The notes under the pieces: model-generated | Database searches by the model: none | What the model saw: only the letters and a program-made list of their open reading frames with translations | Told to the model about the DNA's origin: nothing | Program-made: the position numbers and the translations under genes | Shown here: positions 1 through 8,977 of the stretch, one piece after another | How positions within the stretch are numbered: position 1 is the stretch's first letter | Layout of the letters: each line of letters begins with the position of its first letter | NCBI GenBank assembly: GCA_020629775.1 | Contig: JAHDCP010000004.1 | Location: 30,923-63,055 of the forward strand | DNA length: 32,133 nucleotides | Source of the DNA: Planktomarina sp. | GTDB lineage: Bacteria; Pseudomonadota; Alphaproteobacteria; Rhodobacterales; Rhodobacteraceae | Direction of reading: 5' to 3'

Positions 1-458
1 TCTTCCACGGTTTCCACCAACAAAACATCGCCTTCGGGCAATTGCCCCATGGTGCCCACGGTTTCTGGGTGGCCCATGTGGCCAATCATAATCATCTGCA
101 ATCCATTGGAAGCGTGGCGTTGCGCTTCGATGTGCACCTTGCTGACCAGCGGGCAGGTGGCATCCACATAAATCATGTTCCGCGCTTGCGCCGCGTTTGG
201 CACAGATTTTGGAACGCCATGGGCGGAAAATATGACCGGCCTGTCATCGGGGCATTCGTCAAGTTCTTCAACAAAGACCGCTCCTTTGTCGCGCAAGCCG
301 TCCACCACGAATTTGTTGTGCACGATTTCATGGCGCACAAACACCGGTGCGCCCCATTTTTCCAACGCCATTTCGACGATTTGGATTGCGCGATCAACAC
401 CGGCACAAAACCCACGCGGGGCGGCCAGATACAAAGTAAGAGGCGGTTTGTCAGTCAT
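1..458 (-). CDS. ispH: 4-hydroxy-3-methylbut-2-enyl diphosphate reductase (IspH), N-terminal part
   Basis: IspH is the last enzyme of the MEP isoprenoid pathway. It is a cytoplasmic iron-sulfur enzyme that reduces HMBPP to IPP and DMAPP. Reading the minus strand from the ATG at 456-458 gives about 152 residues before the window edge, so the C-terminal half is missing only because of the cut. The visible part has the family landmarks in order: [13 protein letters not shown] with the first cluster cysteine, HEIVHN with a substrate-binding histidine, SAHGVP, DATCPLV with the second cluster cysteine, and GHMGHPE. The third cluster cysteine lies outside the window. No strong Shine-Dalgarno sequence precedes the ATG. 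The NYN gene is upstream on the same strand, 114 bp away, with a hairpin between them. Confidence 0.96.
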   Translation of the reverse strand, partial: MTDKPPLTLYLAAPRGFCAGVDRAIQIVEMALEKWGAPVFVRHEIVHNKFVVDGLRDKGAVFVEELDECPDDRPVIFSAHGVPKSVPNAAQARNMIYVDATCPLVSKVHIEAQRHASNGLQMIMIGHMGHPETVGTMGQLPEGDVLLVETVE

Positions 459-518
459 AGCTTACAGCTAGGCAATTTCGACCAACGCGTCCAGTCCACA
501 GGCGCCAGAAATGAACAA

Positions 519-545
519 CGCCGCCTCGTGGGTAACAAGGCGGCG
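519..545 (-). terminator. Possible weak intrinsic terminator between the NYN gene and ispH
   Basis: A perfect 8-bp inverted repeat (CGCCGCCT / AGGCGGCG) with an 11-nt loop lies just after the stop of the NYN gene. On the minus strand the stem is followed by TTGTTCATTTC, which is only moderately U-rich. It fits a weak rho-independent terminator but could be a neutral hairpin. It also lies inside a 33-codon reading frame (468-569, minus). Confidence 0.35.
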
Positions 546-572
546 CTGATAATATTCATGCTGACCCATTGA

Positions 573-1154
573 TCAGTCGGCAGGTTCGTATGACCCTTCG
601 TGTTCGCCTTCAAACTCCCGCGGTTCCCGGGGGGGGCGGCCGATCACATCGCGCAAAGCATCCAGTTCGATGAAATTGTCGCACTGACGGCGCAGTTCAT
701 CAGCGATCATTGGGGGTTGGCTGCGGATGGTCGACACAACGGAAACGCGCACCCCTTGGCGTTGCAGGCTTTCGATCAGCGGACGGAAGTCCCCATCGCC
801 GGAAAACAAAACGATGTGGTCCACGTGCGGGGCCAGTTCCATTGCGTTTACGGCCAATTCTATATCCATGTTGCCTTTGACCTTGCGGCGGCCTTGGCTG
901 TCAGTGAATTCTTTGGCGGGCTTTGTCACCATGGTGAAGCCGTTGTAATTCAACCAATCCACCAAGGGGCGAATGGGAGAATACTCGTCATTTTCCAAAA
1001 GCGCGGTGTAATAAAAAGCCCGCAGCATTTTTCCCCGGCTCATGAACTCTTTGCGCAGAAGTTTGTAATCAATATCAAAGCCCAGTGCTTTTGCAGCAGC
1101 GTAAAGATTTGACCCGTCAATAAATAGAGCGATCCGCTCATCCCGATAAAACAT
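573..1154 (-). CDS. NYN domain (LabA/DUF88 family) protein, putative ribonuclease
   Basis: A 193-residue cytoplasmic protein of the NYN/LabA-like PIN-fold family. The acidic metal-site motifs are visible: FIDGSNLY near the N terminus, KGNMDIELAVNAM in the middle and LFSGDGDF about two thirds along. Members are thought to be metal-dependent RNases, but the substrate of the bacterial branch is not established. I start at the ATG at 1152-1154 because GGGGA lies 7 nt upstream; a TTG immediately before it would add one residue. The tail of about 25 residues is rich in Glu, Pro and Arg and looks disordered. It is divergent from folK, and the 79-bp gap must hold both promoters. Confidence 0.9.
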   Translation of the reverse strand: MFYRDERIALFIDGSNLYAAAKALGFDIDYKLLRKEFMSRGKMLRAFYYTALLENDEYSPIRPLVDWLNYNGFTMVTKPAKEFTDSQGRRKVKGNMDIELAVNAMELAPHVDHIVLFSGDGDFRPLIESLQRQGVRVSVVSTIRSQPPMIADELRRQCDNFIELDALRDVIGRPPREPREFEGEHEGSYEPAD

Positions 1155-1233
1155 CAACTATCCCCTAGATGTCGTAAATAAGTCACGTAATAAAAGTGCT
1201 ACCTAGTACAAGCGCAACAATAGGCCAAATTAG

Positions 1234-1827
1234 ATGACCGATCAATCACAACACCTGAAACAGGATGTAACATCTGCGCTTGTTGCTGTTGGATCAAACT
1301 TGGCAAACAAAGGGTTAACGCCATTCACGACCCTTTCTGCGGCAATATCGGCAATTCAGTCTGATGATGTAAAGGTTCTGAAGCAAAGTCGGGTTTTTCA
1401 GACACCTGCATACCCGCCGGGTTCTGGGCCAGATTTTGTCAACGCTGCATTGATTGTGGAAACAACGCTTGATTCGCAGGCCCTGCTTTCACACTTGCAC
1501 AAAGCAGAAGCTGATTTTGGCAGGCATCGCGCCCAGCGGTGGGGTGCGCGTACGTTGGACTTGGACCTACTGTCTTTTGGGCAGGCAGTCTTGCCGGACA
1601 AAGGCACCGTAATGGGCTGGATGGATTTGCCATTGGCGGAACAAATGGCCAGGGCCCCTGATCGACTGATTTTACCCCATCCCCGCATGCATGAACGGGC
1701 GTTTGTTCTGGGGCCTTTGATGGATATCGCGCCTGATTGGACCCACCCGATTTTGAAACAAACCGTTGCCCAACTGTTTGTAGCATTGCCCGCGGAAGAT
1801 CGTTCGTCGCTTCAGCCGTTAACATAG
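1234..1827 (+). CDS. folK: 2-amino-4-hydroxy-6-hydroxymethyldihydropteridine pyrophosphokinase
   Basis: FolK transfers pyrophosphate from ATP to 6-hydroxymethyl-7,8-dihydropterin, the step before dihydropteroate synthase in folate synthesis. The 197-residue protein shows VAVGSNL near residue 17, the RVFQTPAYPP substrate loop, RWGARTLDLDLL with the metal-binding Asp pair, and the C-terminal signature LPHPRMHERAFVLGPL. There is no clear ribosome binding site before the ATG, so translation may be leaderless or start weakly. The folB and folP genes that often accompany it are not here. rpoZ follows after a 69-bp gap with its own promoter. Confidence 0.95.
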   Translation: MTDQSQHLKQDVTSALVAVGSNLANKGLTPFTTLSAAISAIQSDDVKVLKQSRVFQTPAYPPGSGPDFVNAALIVETTLDSQALLSHLHKAEADFGRHRAQRWGARTLDLDLLSFGQAVLPDKGTVMGWMDLPLAEQMARAPDRLILPHPRMHERAFVLGPLMDIAPDWTHPILKQTVAQLFVALPAEDRSSLQPLT

Positions 1828-1837
1828 TTGAATCGCC

Positions 1838-1866
1838 TTGCTTTTTCTTGGGAATGATCCTATCTC
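1838..1866 (+). promoter_or_regulatory. Probable sigma-70 promoter of rpoZ (-rsh)
   Basis: TTGCTT at 1838-1843 and TATCTC at 1861-1866 are separated by exactly 17 bp. They lie in the only non-coding gap between folK and rpoZ, 31 bp before the rpoZ ATG. The same -10 box and spacing recur upstream of tuf at 31939-31967. Predicted by eye only. Confidence 0.5.
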
Positions 1867-1896
1867 AGCCACCTTACCAGATTGTGAGGATTCCCC

Positions 1897-2250
1897 ATGG
1901 CACGTGTGACCGTCGAAGACTGCGTTGATAAAGTACCAAACCGGTTTGAATTGGTTATGCTGGCGTCCCATCGGGCGCGCGAAATTTCCAGCGGTGCCCC
2001 AATCACAGTCGATCGTGACAACGACAAAAACCCTGTCGTGTCTTTGCGCGAAATCGCAGAAGAAACCCAACTGGCGGATGACCTGCGGGAACGCATGATC
2101 GAAAGCAACCAGACCCAGATCGAAGTCGACGAACCAGAAGATGATTCCATGGCGTTGCTGATGGGTGCTGAAGCAGATCGTCCTGCAGAAGACGACCTGA
2201 ACGACGAAAAATTGCTGCGCGCTTTGATGGAAGCCCAAGAAAAGCGATAA
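1897..2250 (+). CDS. rpoZ: DNA-directed RNA polymerase omega subunit
   Basis: The omega subunit supports RNA polymerase assembly through beta-prime and in many bacteria forms part of a ppGpp site. The 117-residue product has the family core at its N terminus: [20 protein letters not shown], then ASHRAREI and the acidic helix region. The tail of about 50 residues is strongly acidic, as in other alphaproteobacterial omegas. The start is fixed by GTGAGGA 6 nt before the ATG. It is followed after 18 bp by rsh. This rpoZ-rsh linkage is common and couples the alarmone enzyme to a target subunit. Confidence 0.97.
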   Translation: MARVTVEDCVDKVPNRFELVMLASHRAREISSGAPITVDRDNDKNPVVSLREIAEETQLADDLRERMIESNQTQIEVDEPEDDSMALLMGAEADRPAEDDLNDEKLLRALMEAQEKR

Positions 2251-2268
2251 TTCAGAAAGTATGGGCGT

Positions 2269-4434
2269 ATGACCACTGCCGATGATCTGATCGGACTTAT
2301 CCGCGCCTATAACCCTAAAACTGACGCAGACGCGATCTCCAGGGCGTACGCCTTTGGGGAAGAAATGCACGATGGCCAGTTCCGCCGATCAGGGGAGCCG
2401 TATTTCACCCACCCAGTGGAGGTGGCGCGTTTGTTGGCCGAACAGCATTTGGATGATTCAACGCTGATTACTGCGCTGCTGCACGATACAATTGAAGACA
2501 CCCGCGCAAGTTATGAAGAGGTAGCGAACCAATTCGGGCGTGAAGTCGCGGATCTGGTCGACGGTGTTACCAAGCTGACCAAGTTGCAATTGTCTTCTAA
2601 CGAGACAAAGCAGGCTGAAAATTTCCGTAAACTGATTATGGCTACGTCGCGTGATATTCGCGTGACGTTGGTCAAACTTTCGGACCGGTTGCACAACATG
2701 CGTACGATCCGTTCCATGCCGCAGGACAAGCAAATCCAGAAAGCGCGCGAAACCATGGATGTATATGCCCCACTGGCGGGGCGCATGGGCATGCAATGGA
2801 TGCGTGAAGAATTGGAAGATTTGGCGTTCCAGGTGCTTAACCCAGAAGGCCGTGCTTCCATCATCCGTCGCTTTATCCGACTGCAAAAAGAAACCGGCGA
2901 TGTTGTTGAACAGATCAAAGGCGACTTAAGCGAACTTGTCCGCGCGTCAGGCTTGCAAGCGGATATTCAGGGCAGGGCCAAGAAACCGTATTCGATCTGG
3001 CGCAAACTGCAGGCTAAAGAACAAAGCTTTTCGCGGCTTTCCGATATCTATGGCTTTCGAGTTGTCGTTGAAGATGAAGCGGCTTGTTACCGTGTGCTGG
3101 GGTTAATTCACCAGCGCTGGCGGGCAGTGCCAGGGCGGTTCAAAGATTACATCAGCCAGCCCAAATCCAACGGATACCGCAGTTTGCACACCACTGTGTC
3201 TGGCCGGAATGCCCGCCGGGTGGAGGTTCAGATCCGCACCCACAGTATGCACCAGGTGGCTGAAAAGGGGGCGGCTGCAACCTGGGCCTATCGTGATGGG
3301 CAACGTCAAGAAAATCCATTTGCTTTGGACCCGTCGGAGTGGATTGCGTCGCTGACTGAACGCCTGGGCGTCGAAGGCGACGATGGTGAATTTTTTGAAG
3401 CCGTAAAGTTGGAAATGTACACTGACCAGGTGTTTTGTTTCACGCCAAAGGGCGAAGTGATTAAGCTGCCGCGCGGGGCCACGGCCATTGATTTTGCCTT
3501 TGCAATTCACACCAGAATTGGATCGGCTTGCGTTGCGGTAAAAGTGGATGGCATTCGCGTGCCCTTGTTCACCCGTTTGCGCAATGGCCAATCGGTTGAG
3601 ATCGTCACAGCTGAAGGGCAGATCCCGCAAGCCAGCTGGATCGACATGGCCGCAACGGGCCGGGCGAAATCTGCCATCCGCCGGTCCTTGCGGGAAAGAG
3701 ATCGTGAGAGATTCATCAAATTGGGTCGTGAATTGGCCCGTGTCGCATTCGAAGCAGTCGGGCGAAAGGTGACCGACAAAGCTTTGGAAACTGGCGCCAA
3801 ACATTTCGGTTTGCCGGATGCAGATGAACTTCTGGCCCGCTTGGGCAGTGCTGAACTTCCCGCGCGGGAAGTTGTTGCTGGTTTGTATCCAAACCTAAAA
3901 GTCCGTTCCACGGACGAGGTATCTTTGGAAAAGTCCGTTATCGGATTGACGCCTGACCAAAGTTTTACACCAGGTAAATGCTGCCAACCCCTGCCTGGTG
4001 AGCGCATTGTGGGGATTACTTACCGGGGATCCGGCGTGGTCATTCACACAATCGATTGCCCAAAACTGGAAAGTTTTGAAACCCAGATGGACCGTTGGTT
4101 GGATGTCCGCTGGCATGAAGGTCAGCATTCAGCGACCCATACTGTGACCATTGCCCTGACCATCCGGAACGGTGTTGGTGTCATGGGGCGGATTTGTACG
4201 TTAATCGGTGACTTGAAAGCGAATATTTCTGATCTTAACTTTCTGGACCAGAAGCCAGACTACTTTACATTATCAGTTGGGCTGGATGTCAGAGACGTAT
4301 CGCAACTGCATTCGATTCTTACGGCGCTTGAAGCTGACAGTGATGTCGCGTCGGTCAGTCGATATCGCAATCCCGATCAGGGGCTAACAGACACGCAGAA
4401 ATCTGCGGAAACAGGACGAGTGACGGGTGTTTAA
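2269..4434 (+). CDS. rsh: Bifunctional (p)ppGpp synthetase/hydrolase (RelA/SpoT, Rsh)
   Basis: Rsh makes and degrades the stringent-response alarmones ppGpp and pppGpp. The 721-residue protein has the full long-RSH layout. The HD hydrolase domain spans roughly 25-200, with H48, HD at 72-73, ED at 76-77 and LSDRLHN around D139. The synthetase domain spans roughly 230-345, with KPYSIWRKL, YGFRVVV and QPKSNGYRSLHTTV. A TGS domain starts near 385 and a C-terminal ACT domain covers about 640-705. RFKD at 290-293 is the signature of bifunctional enzymes, as opposed to the acidic EXDD version in synthetase-only RelA. The hydrolase residues are intact, so both activities are expected. Its 3' end overlaps the next gene by 8 nt. 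Confidence 0.96.
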   Translation: MTTADDLIGLIRAYNPKTDADAISRAYAFGEEMHDGQFRRSGEPYFTHPVEVARLLAEQHLDDSTLITALLHDTIEDTRASYEEVANQFGREVADLVDGVTKLTKLQLSSNETKQAENFRKLIMATSRDIRVTLVKLSDRLHNMRTIRSMPQDKQIQKARETMDVYAPLAGRMGMQWMREELEDLAFQVLNPEGRASIIRRFIRLQKETGDVVEQIKGDLSELVRASGLQADIQGRAKKPYSIWRKLQAKEQSFSRLSDIYGFRVVVEDEAACYRVLGLIHQRWRAVPGRFKDYISQPKSNGYRSLHTTVSGRNARRVEVQIRTHSMHQVAEKGAAATWAYRDGQRQENPFALDPSEWIASLTERLGVEGDDGEFFEAVKLEMYTDQVFCFTPKGEVIKLPRGATAIDFAFAIHTRIGSACVAVKVDGIRVPLFTRLRNGQSVEIVTAEGQIPQASWIDMAATGRAKSAIRRSLRERDRERFIKLGRELARVAFEAVGRKVTDKALETGAKHFGLPDADELLARLGSAELPAREVVAGLYPNLKVRSTDEVSLEKSVIGLTPDQSFTPGKCCQPLPGERIVGITYRGSGVVIHTIDCPKLESFETQMDRWLDVRWHEGQHSATHTVTIALTIRNGVGVMGRICTLIGDLKANISDLNFLDQKPDYFTLSVGLDVRDVSQLHSILTALEADSDVASVSRYRNPDQGLTDTQKSAETGRVTGV

Positions 4435-5071
4435 ACGGCGGGACAGACGGGGCTTTCTCCGCGCGGTGTGGGAAGTAATTTACCCACGCGGCGGCTGGAA
4501 GCGCGCGTACCATTATGTTCAGCATCGCCTAAGCCGTTTGCCTGGCACCCCGGAAACCATCGCGCGTGGTATCGCATGTGGTGTCTTTGTTTCGTTCACG
4601 CCTTTTTTTGGGCTGCACTTTGTTTTGGCGGCCCTGGCGGCTTTGGCCTTTCGCGGCAGCATTTTGGCGTCAATCCTCGGCACATTCTTTGGCAACCCGC
4701 TGACATATCTTCCCATTGCGTTGTCTGCTTTAGGGACGGGCTATGCACTGCTGGGCATCCCGGCGAAGAAAGCGTTTGAAGGATCCATTGCGCGTAAGTT
4801 CAGCAATGCAGGCGCAGATTTGTGGAATAATTTCGTCGCCCTGTTCACGCCGGACAGGGCTGACTGGACCAGGTTGATCCGTTTTTGGGATGATATTTTC
4901 CTGCCCTGGATGGTGGGGGGGATTATTCCTGGCCTGATCTGTGCGCTGGTGTGCTATTATATCTCTGTTCCTTTGATCCGGGCATATCAAAATCGCCGCA
5001 AGGGGCTTTTGGCCGCCAAGATTGTTGAACTGCGTAACCGCGTAAAACCCAAAGACGACCCGACGGAGTGA
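4427..5071 (+). CDS. DUF2062 membrane protein
   Basis: A 214-residue integral membrane protein of the DUF2062 family, whose function is unknown. It begins at a GTG inside the end of rsh, an 8-nt overlap that suggests translational coupling. After a basic N terminus (FKRRDRRG), the conserved core runs from about 44 to 115: GIACGVFVSFTPFFG, two hydrophobic segments, and GTFFGNPLTY. A further membrane segment lies near 160-185 before a basic, charged tail. It sits between rsh and pdxJ, 3 nt from the pdxJ start. That is a positional link only. Confidence 0.88.
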   Translation: MFKRRDRRGFLRAVWEVIYPRGGWKRAYHYVQHRLSRLPGTPETIARGIACGVFVSFTPFFGLHFVLAALAALAFRGSILASILGTFFGNPLTYLPIALSALGTGYALLGIPAKKAFEGSIARKFSNAGADLWNNFVALFTPDRADWTRLIRFWDDIFLPWMVGGIIPGLICALVCYYISVPLIRAYQNRRKGLLAAKIVELRNRVKPKDDPTE

Positions 5072-5074
5072 TCT

Positions 5075-5821
5075 ATGACCCATGACCTGCGCTTAGGTGT
5101 TAACATTGATCACGTGGCCACCATTCGCAACGCGCGTGGCAGCGCTTATCCTGATCCAGTCCGTGCCGCCAAGTTGGCAGAAGTGGCCGGCGCAGATGGC
5201 ATCACGGCGCACCTGCGCGAAGATCGTCGCCATATCAGAGATGCAGATATAGATGCGTTGATGTCTGAATTGACGGTCCCGCTGAATTTCGAAATGGCGG
5301 CCACGTCTGAAATGCATGCCATTGCATTGAAGCACACGCCCCATGCTGTTTGCCTTGTGCCTGAACGCAGGGAAGAACGCACCACGGAAGGTGGATTGGA
5401 AGTGGCGAAAGACCAAAATCGCTTATCCGATTATATCGGACCATTGACAGACGCAGGTTGCCGGGTTTCGTTGTTTGTGGCTGCGGATGAATTGCAATTG
5501 GATGCGTCCAAACGTGTAGGCGCCGCTGTGGTGGAGCTGCACACCGGCGCATATTGTGATTTTCATGCGGAAGGCCGGTTCGCAGAACGCGACGCAGAAT
5601 TGGAACGTCTGCGGGAAAGTGCTGCTTTTGCACATTCCCTGGGATTGGAAGTGCATGCAGGTCACGGCCTGACGTTTGAAACAGTGACACCCATCGCGGC
5701 CATTCCAGAAGTCAAAGAACTCAATATCGGACATTTCTTCATTGCGGAGGCGATCTTTATCGGCCTGGATCCCGCAATCCGTGAAATGCGCCGGTTAATG
5801 GATGATGCCCGCGCGGTATAA
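5075..5821 (+). CDS. pdxJ: Pyridoxine 5'-phosphate synthase
   Basis: PdxJ condenses 1-deoxyxylulose 5-phosphate with 3-amino-2-oxopropyl phosphate to form pyridoxine 5'-phosphate (DXP-dependent vitamin B6 route). The 248-residue TIM barrel is full length. Landmarks are VNIDHVATIRNARG near the N terminus, HLREDRRHI with phosphate-binding residues, FEMAAT containing the catalytic Glu, HTGAYCDF, HAGHGL with an active-site His, and LNIGHFFIAEAIFIGL at the C-terminal phosphate site. In many alphaproteobacteria pdxJ is next to acpS and lepB; here two membrane-protein genes separate it from acpS. Confidence 0.97.
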   Translation: MTHDLRLGVNIDHVATIRNARGSAYPDPVRAAKLAEVAGADGITAHLREDRRHIRDADIDALMSELTVPLNFEMAATSEMHAIALKHTPHAVCLVPERREERTTEGGLEVAKDQNRLSDYIGPLTDAGCRVSLFVAADELQLDASKRVGAAVVELHTGAYCDFHAEGRFAERDAELERLRESAAFAHSLGLEVHAGHGLTFETVTPIAAIPEVKELNIGHFFIAEAIFIGLDPAIREMRRLMDDARAV

Positions 5822-5839
5822 GAACCGGAGTACAAGAAT

Positions 5840-6262
5840 ATGACCTTTAACTGGAAACGGTTTGTCGGTGTCTTCCTTGCCGCAATTGTGGCGTTGGCTT
5901 TGATTTCCCAAGCGGCACTTATGCTGTTCAATTTTGATATCCAAAGCAGCGCGATGGGCATTATTCCGATTATGGTGGCGGCTATGGTGGAGGGGCAAAA
6001 GCATGCCCAAGGCACAAAAGATCCCATCCCGCGCATTTGGCGGCAGTCTGCGATGATGGCGGGAATTGCATTGGTCATTAATTTGGTTTTGGCGTTGGGA
6101 TATTTGGCATTTTCTCCTGGTGCACGACAAATGATCATTGATGCGCCAATTATTTTGGTGGCGGTTTTGGTTATCTTTGGCCTTGTCTTTTGGTTGGTGG
6201 CCCGTGGCTTTTTCGGAATGGGTGCAAACATTACGTGGAAAGCCCAGTCTAATGGAAAATAG
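5840..6262 (+). CDS. Small four-helix membrane protein of unknown function
   Basis: A 140-residue protein with four probable membrane helices, at about 9-28, 38-52, 70-92 and 100-124, separated by short polar loops (EGQKHAQGTKDPIPR is the longest). I do not recognise a catalytic motif. It may belong to the ABZJ_00895 group of small membrane proteins, but I cannot confirm that without a search. GGAG lies 9 nt before the ATG. It starts 18 nt after pdxJ and ends 32 nt before the LysE-type gene, so it is probably in the pdxJ-acpS-lepB transcription unit. Confidence 0.8.
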   Translation: MTFNWKRFVGVFLAAIVALALISQAALMLFNFDIQSSAMGIIPIMVAAMVEGQKHAQGTKDPIPRIWRQSAMMAGIALVINLVLALGYLAFSPGARQMIIDAPIILVAVLVIFGLVFWLVARGFFGMGANITWKAQSNGK

Positions 6263-6294
6263 AACTTCAGCAGACCAGATCAGGATCCGCTGAT

Positions 6295-6921
6295 ATGTTG
6301 GGCTGGGAATTCTTCTTGTTTTGGATCGGTTGGTGTTTGGCAGGTGGCAGCCCGGGGCCAGCCACGTTGTCCATTGCGGGCACGGCCATGGCCCGAGGTC
6401 GCAGTTTCGGATTGGCCATGTCGTTAGGCATTTTGGCAGGGTCCGCCACATGGGGGATTGCGGCGGCGCTGGGGGTCAGCGCGCTGATGTTGGCCCATGT
6501 CTGGGTGTTTGAGGTGATCCGGTATGTCGGCGCGGCTTATCTTTTGTATCTCGCCTTCAAGGCCATGCGATCAGCGCTGAAACCTGGGTCTGCTGGCGCA
6601 GAACGGGCGATTGGTGGTTCCCATTGGATTGTGTTTTTAAAAGGGACTTTGATCCACTTGACCAACCCCAAAGCAATTTTGTCGTGGGGGGCGGTTTATA
6701 CCATCGTGTCGCTGCCTGGGGCCACAACACGCGACTTGTTGATGGTGTTTTGTTATCTTTACGCAGGTTCAATCATTGTATTTGTGGGCTATGGTTTTTT
6801 GTTTTCCAGCCCGCCGCTTGTATCAGCCTACCGCAAAGCGCGAAGATGGTTTGAAGGGGCATTTTCAGTGTTCTTCGGGGCGGCCAGCCTAAAGATTTTA
6901 ACCACAAGGATTGCGGCATGA
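6295..6921 (+). CDS. LysE family translocator
   Basis: A 208-residue inner-membrane protein of the LysE/RhtB superfamily, which exports amino acids or related small metabolites; the substrate cannot be read from the sequence. The N-terminal SPGPATL motif is the family hallmark. It is followed by an [14 protein letters not shown] loop, several membrane helices, and [12 protein letters not shown] in the second half, matching the usual NPK motif. Its TGA overlaps the acpS ATG by 4 nt (ATGA), so the two are probably translationally coupled. Confidence 0.9.
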   Translation: MLGWEFFLFWIGWCLAGGSPGPATLSIAGTAMARGRSFGLAMSLGILAGSATWGIAAALGVSALMLAHVWVFEVIRYVGAAYLLYLAFKAMRSALKPGSAGAERAIGGSHWIVFLKGTLIHLTNPKAILSWGAVYTIVSLPGATTRDLLMVFCYLYAGSIIVFVGYGFLFSSPPLVSAYRKARRWFEGAFSVFFGAASLKILTTRIAA

Positions 6922-7337
6922 TCTTGGGCATTGGCACAGACTTGGCAAACATAGATCGCATTCAAGGCACCTTGGATCGTTTCGGGGACCGTTTCCGAAA
7001 TCGTGTTTTCACCGAAACAGAACAACACAAAGCCGAACGGCGCAAAGATGTTGCGGGCACATACGCCAAGCGTTGGGCGGCCAAAGAAGCATGCTCCAAA
7101 GCGTTGGGAACGGGATTGCGCATGGGGATCAGTTGGAAAGACATGGCTGTCAGCAATTTGCGCACAGGGCAGCCTGTGATGGCGCTGTCTGGTTGGGCCA
7201 AAGACCGCTTGGATGTCATGACCCCAATAGGCCACACGGCAGTGGTGCACGTGACATTGACCGATGATCACCCCTGGGCGCAGGCGTTTGTGGTTATCGA
7301 AGCGCGGCCAATCACGGACCCGTCGCTTGACACTTGA
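6918..7337 (+). CDS. acpS: Holo-[acyl-carrier-protein] synthase
   Basis: AcpS transfers 4'-phosphopantetheine from CoA to the serine of apo-ACP and so activates fatty acid synthesis. The 139-residue protein has the usual length. [12 protein letters not shown] carries the magnesium-binding Asp (D8), and [16 protein letters not shown] carries E57 and K61 of the second motif. The C-terminal end (AQAFVVIEA) is the last strand of the fold. It overlaps the LysE-type gene by 4 nt and lies 44 bp before lepB, so lipid synthesis and membrane export functions sit together. Confidence 0.96.
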   Translation: MILGIGTDLANIDRIQGTLDRFGDRFRNRVFTETEQHKAERRKDVAGTYAKRWAAKEACSKALGTGLRMGISWKDMAVSNLRTGQPVMALSGWAKDRLDVMTPIGHTAVVHVTLTDDHPWAQAFVVIEARPITDPSLDT

Positions 7338-7381
7338 AGTCGCCCCCACCATGAAGCCAGCAGTTTAAACAGGGGTCCAAC

Positions 7382-8224
7382 ATGGCCAAGTCATCTGACA
7401 AGACATTTGTGGAAAGCGTTGTGGAAACCATCAAAACGGTTTTCTGGGCGTTGATCATTGCGGGCCTGTTTCGCACGATTTTGTTCCAACCATTTTGGAT
7501 TCCATCGGGATCCATGAAAGATACGTTGTTGATCGGCGATTTTCTGTTCGTGAATAAAATGGCCTATGGATATTCCTACGCATCGTGTCCCAAGATCGTG
7601 GTGCCGGCAGTGGGCATAAACATTCAACCCGAAACTTTTTGCGGCTTTTTGAAAGGTCGTGAAAAACGCATCATGGGCAGTGATCCAGAACGCGGCGACG
7701 TGGTGGTGTTCCGCAATACCATCACGGAAGATGACTTTATCAAGCGTCTGATCGGCTTACCCGGTGATCGAATCCAAATGCAAAGCGGTGTTTTGTTCAT
7801 CAATGATGCACCTGTGGTGTTGGAGCGGAATGGCGACTTTATTGAAACCTTTGAGCCGCAAGGCCCACAGCGCCGCACGCCGTTGTGTATGAACGGTGCC
7901 GTTGGGAACGGTGGTGATTGCATCAAAGAAAAGTACATCGAAACGCTGCCCAATGGTGTAGCCCATTCGGTGCTGAATGTTGCCGATTTCCGTGGGCGCG
8001 ATAACACCAAGGTTTACACGGTGCCGGACGGGCATTTCTTTTTCATGGGCGACAACCGCGATAATTCGGGTGACAGCCGCATAACACGCCCAGCAGGGGT
8101 TGGCATGGTGCCCGCCGATGATCTGGTGGGACGTGCAGACCGTATTATCTTTTCGTCAGCGGGGCGCAGCATGTTGGCGTTTTGGACTTGGCGTGGCGAC
8201 CGTTTCTTCAAGCGGATCGAATGA
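7382..8224 (+). CDS. lepB: Signal peptidase I
   Basis: LepB cleaves signal peptides of secreted proteins at the outer face of the inner membrane. The 280-residue protein has an N-terminal membrane anchor (about 18-36) and then the S26 boxes: PSGSMKDTL with catalytic Ser44, GDVVVFR, DDFIKRLIGLPGD with catalytic Lys121, and GDNRDNSGDSR (223-233). Four cysteines in the periplasmic part (69, 87, 169, 180) could form two disulfides; I believe such cysteines are usual in roseobacter LepB. AGGGG precedes the ATG. rnc follows after 69 bp, as in many proteobacteria. Confidence 0.96.
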   Translation: MAKSSDKTFVESVVETIKTVFWALIIAGLFRTILFQPFWIPSGSMKDTLLIGDFLFVNKMAYGYSYASCPKIVVPAVGINIQPETFCGFLKGREKRIMGSDPERGDVVVFRNTITEDDFIKRLIGLPGDRIQMQSGVLFINDAPVVLERNGDFIETFEPQGPQRRTPLCMNGAVGNGGDCIKEKYIETLPNGVAHSVLNVADFRGRDNTKVYTVPDGHFFFMGDNRDNSGDSRITRPAGVGMVPADDLVGRADRIIFSSAGRSMLAFWTWRGDRFFKRIE

Positions 8225-8293
8225 TTTTGGCTGAGAAACTGCATCGGATTTCTTGCATTTTGTCTGGCCATCGGTTGGGCTAGAAGAGGTTGC

Positions 8294-8977
8294 ATGAAAC
8301 CGTCCGCTGATCTGAAAGAATTTGAAAAACGCCTGGGGCATTCTTTTAAGGATACCTCTTTATTGGTGACCGCGGTGACTCATGCCAGCCTGTCCTCGGC
8401 CACTCGGTCTGACAACGAACGCCTTGAATTTTTGGGGGACCGAGTCCTGGGGTTGGTCATGGCGGAAGCATTGTTGAACGCCGACACGGGTGCCAGCGAA
8501 GGTCAACTTGCCCCACGCTTCAACGCCCTTGTTCGCAAGGAAACATGTGCGGCAGTGGCCCGCCAGATTGGCTTGGGCGATGTGCTGAAATTGGGGCGAT
8601 CAGAAATGTTGTCGGGTGGACGGCGCAAAGATGCGCTTTTGGGAGACGCGATGGAAGCTGTGTTGGCTGGGGTGTACCGCGATGGCGGAATGGAAGCCGC
8701 CAAGCAGACAGTTCTGCGTTTGTGGGGGGACCGGATAACGGATGTAAAAGCCGATGCCCGTGATCCCAAAACCGCGCTTCAAGAATGGGCTCAGGCCCGC
8801 AAAGGGCCACCACCGCAATATGTTGAATTGGGCCGTACCGGCCCGGACCATGCCCCGATGTTCGAAATCGAGGCACGCCTGTTTTCGGGCCAAACTGCGC
8901 GGGCAACCGCAGGATCAAAACGGGTAGCTGAACAAGCAGCCGCCCGGGCATTGTTGGAAAGTGTAGAAAATCTATGA
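8294..8977 (+). CDS. rnc: Ribonuclease III
   Basis: RNase III cuts double-stranded RNA and matures rRNA and some mRNAs. The 227-residue protein has the catalytic domain (about 1-150) with the signature NERLEFLGD at 41-49 (E45, D49) and [14 protein letters not shown] with D118 and E121. A C-terminal dsRNA-binding domain follows (about 158-225), ending in [19 protein letters not shown] lies just before the ATG. Its stop overlaps the era start by 4 nt (ATGA), the classic rnc-era coupling. Confidence 0.97.
   Translation: MKPSADLKEFEKRLGHSFKDTSLLVTAVTHASLSSATRSDNERLEFLGDRVLGLVMAEALLNADTGASEGQLAPRFNALVRKETCAAVARQIGLGDVLKLGRSEMLSGGRRKDALLGDAMEAVLAGVYRDGGMEAAKQTVLRLWGDRITDVKADARDPKTALQEWAQARKGPPPQYVELGRTGPDHAPMFEIEARLFSGQTARATAGSKRVAEQAAARALLESVENL

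Noticed and set aside
7382-8224. Four cysteines in signal peptidase I as an unusual metal site
   Set aside because: They are spaced as two pairs in the periplasmic part and are more simply explained by disulfides. I recall similar cysteines in other roseobacter LepB proteins.
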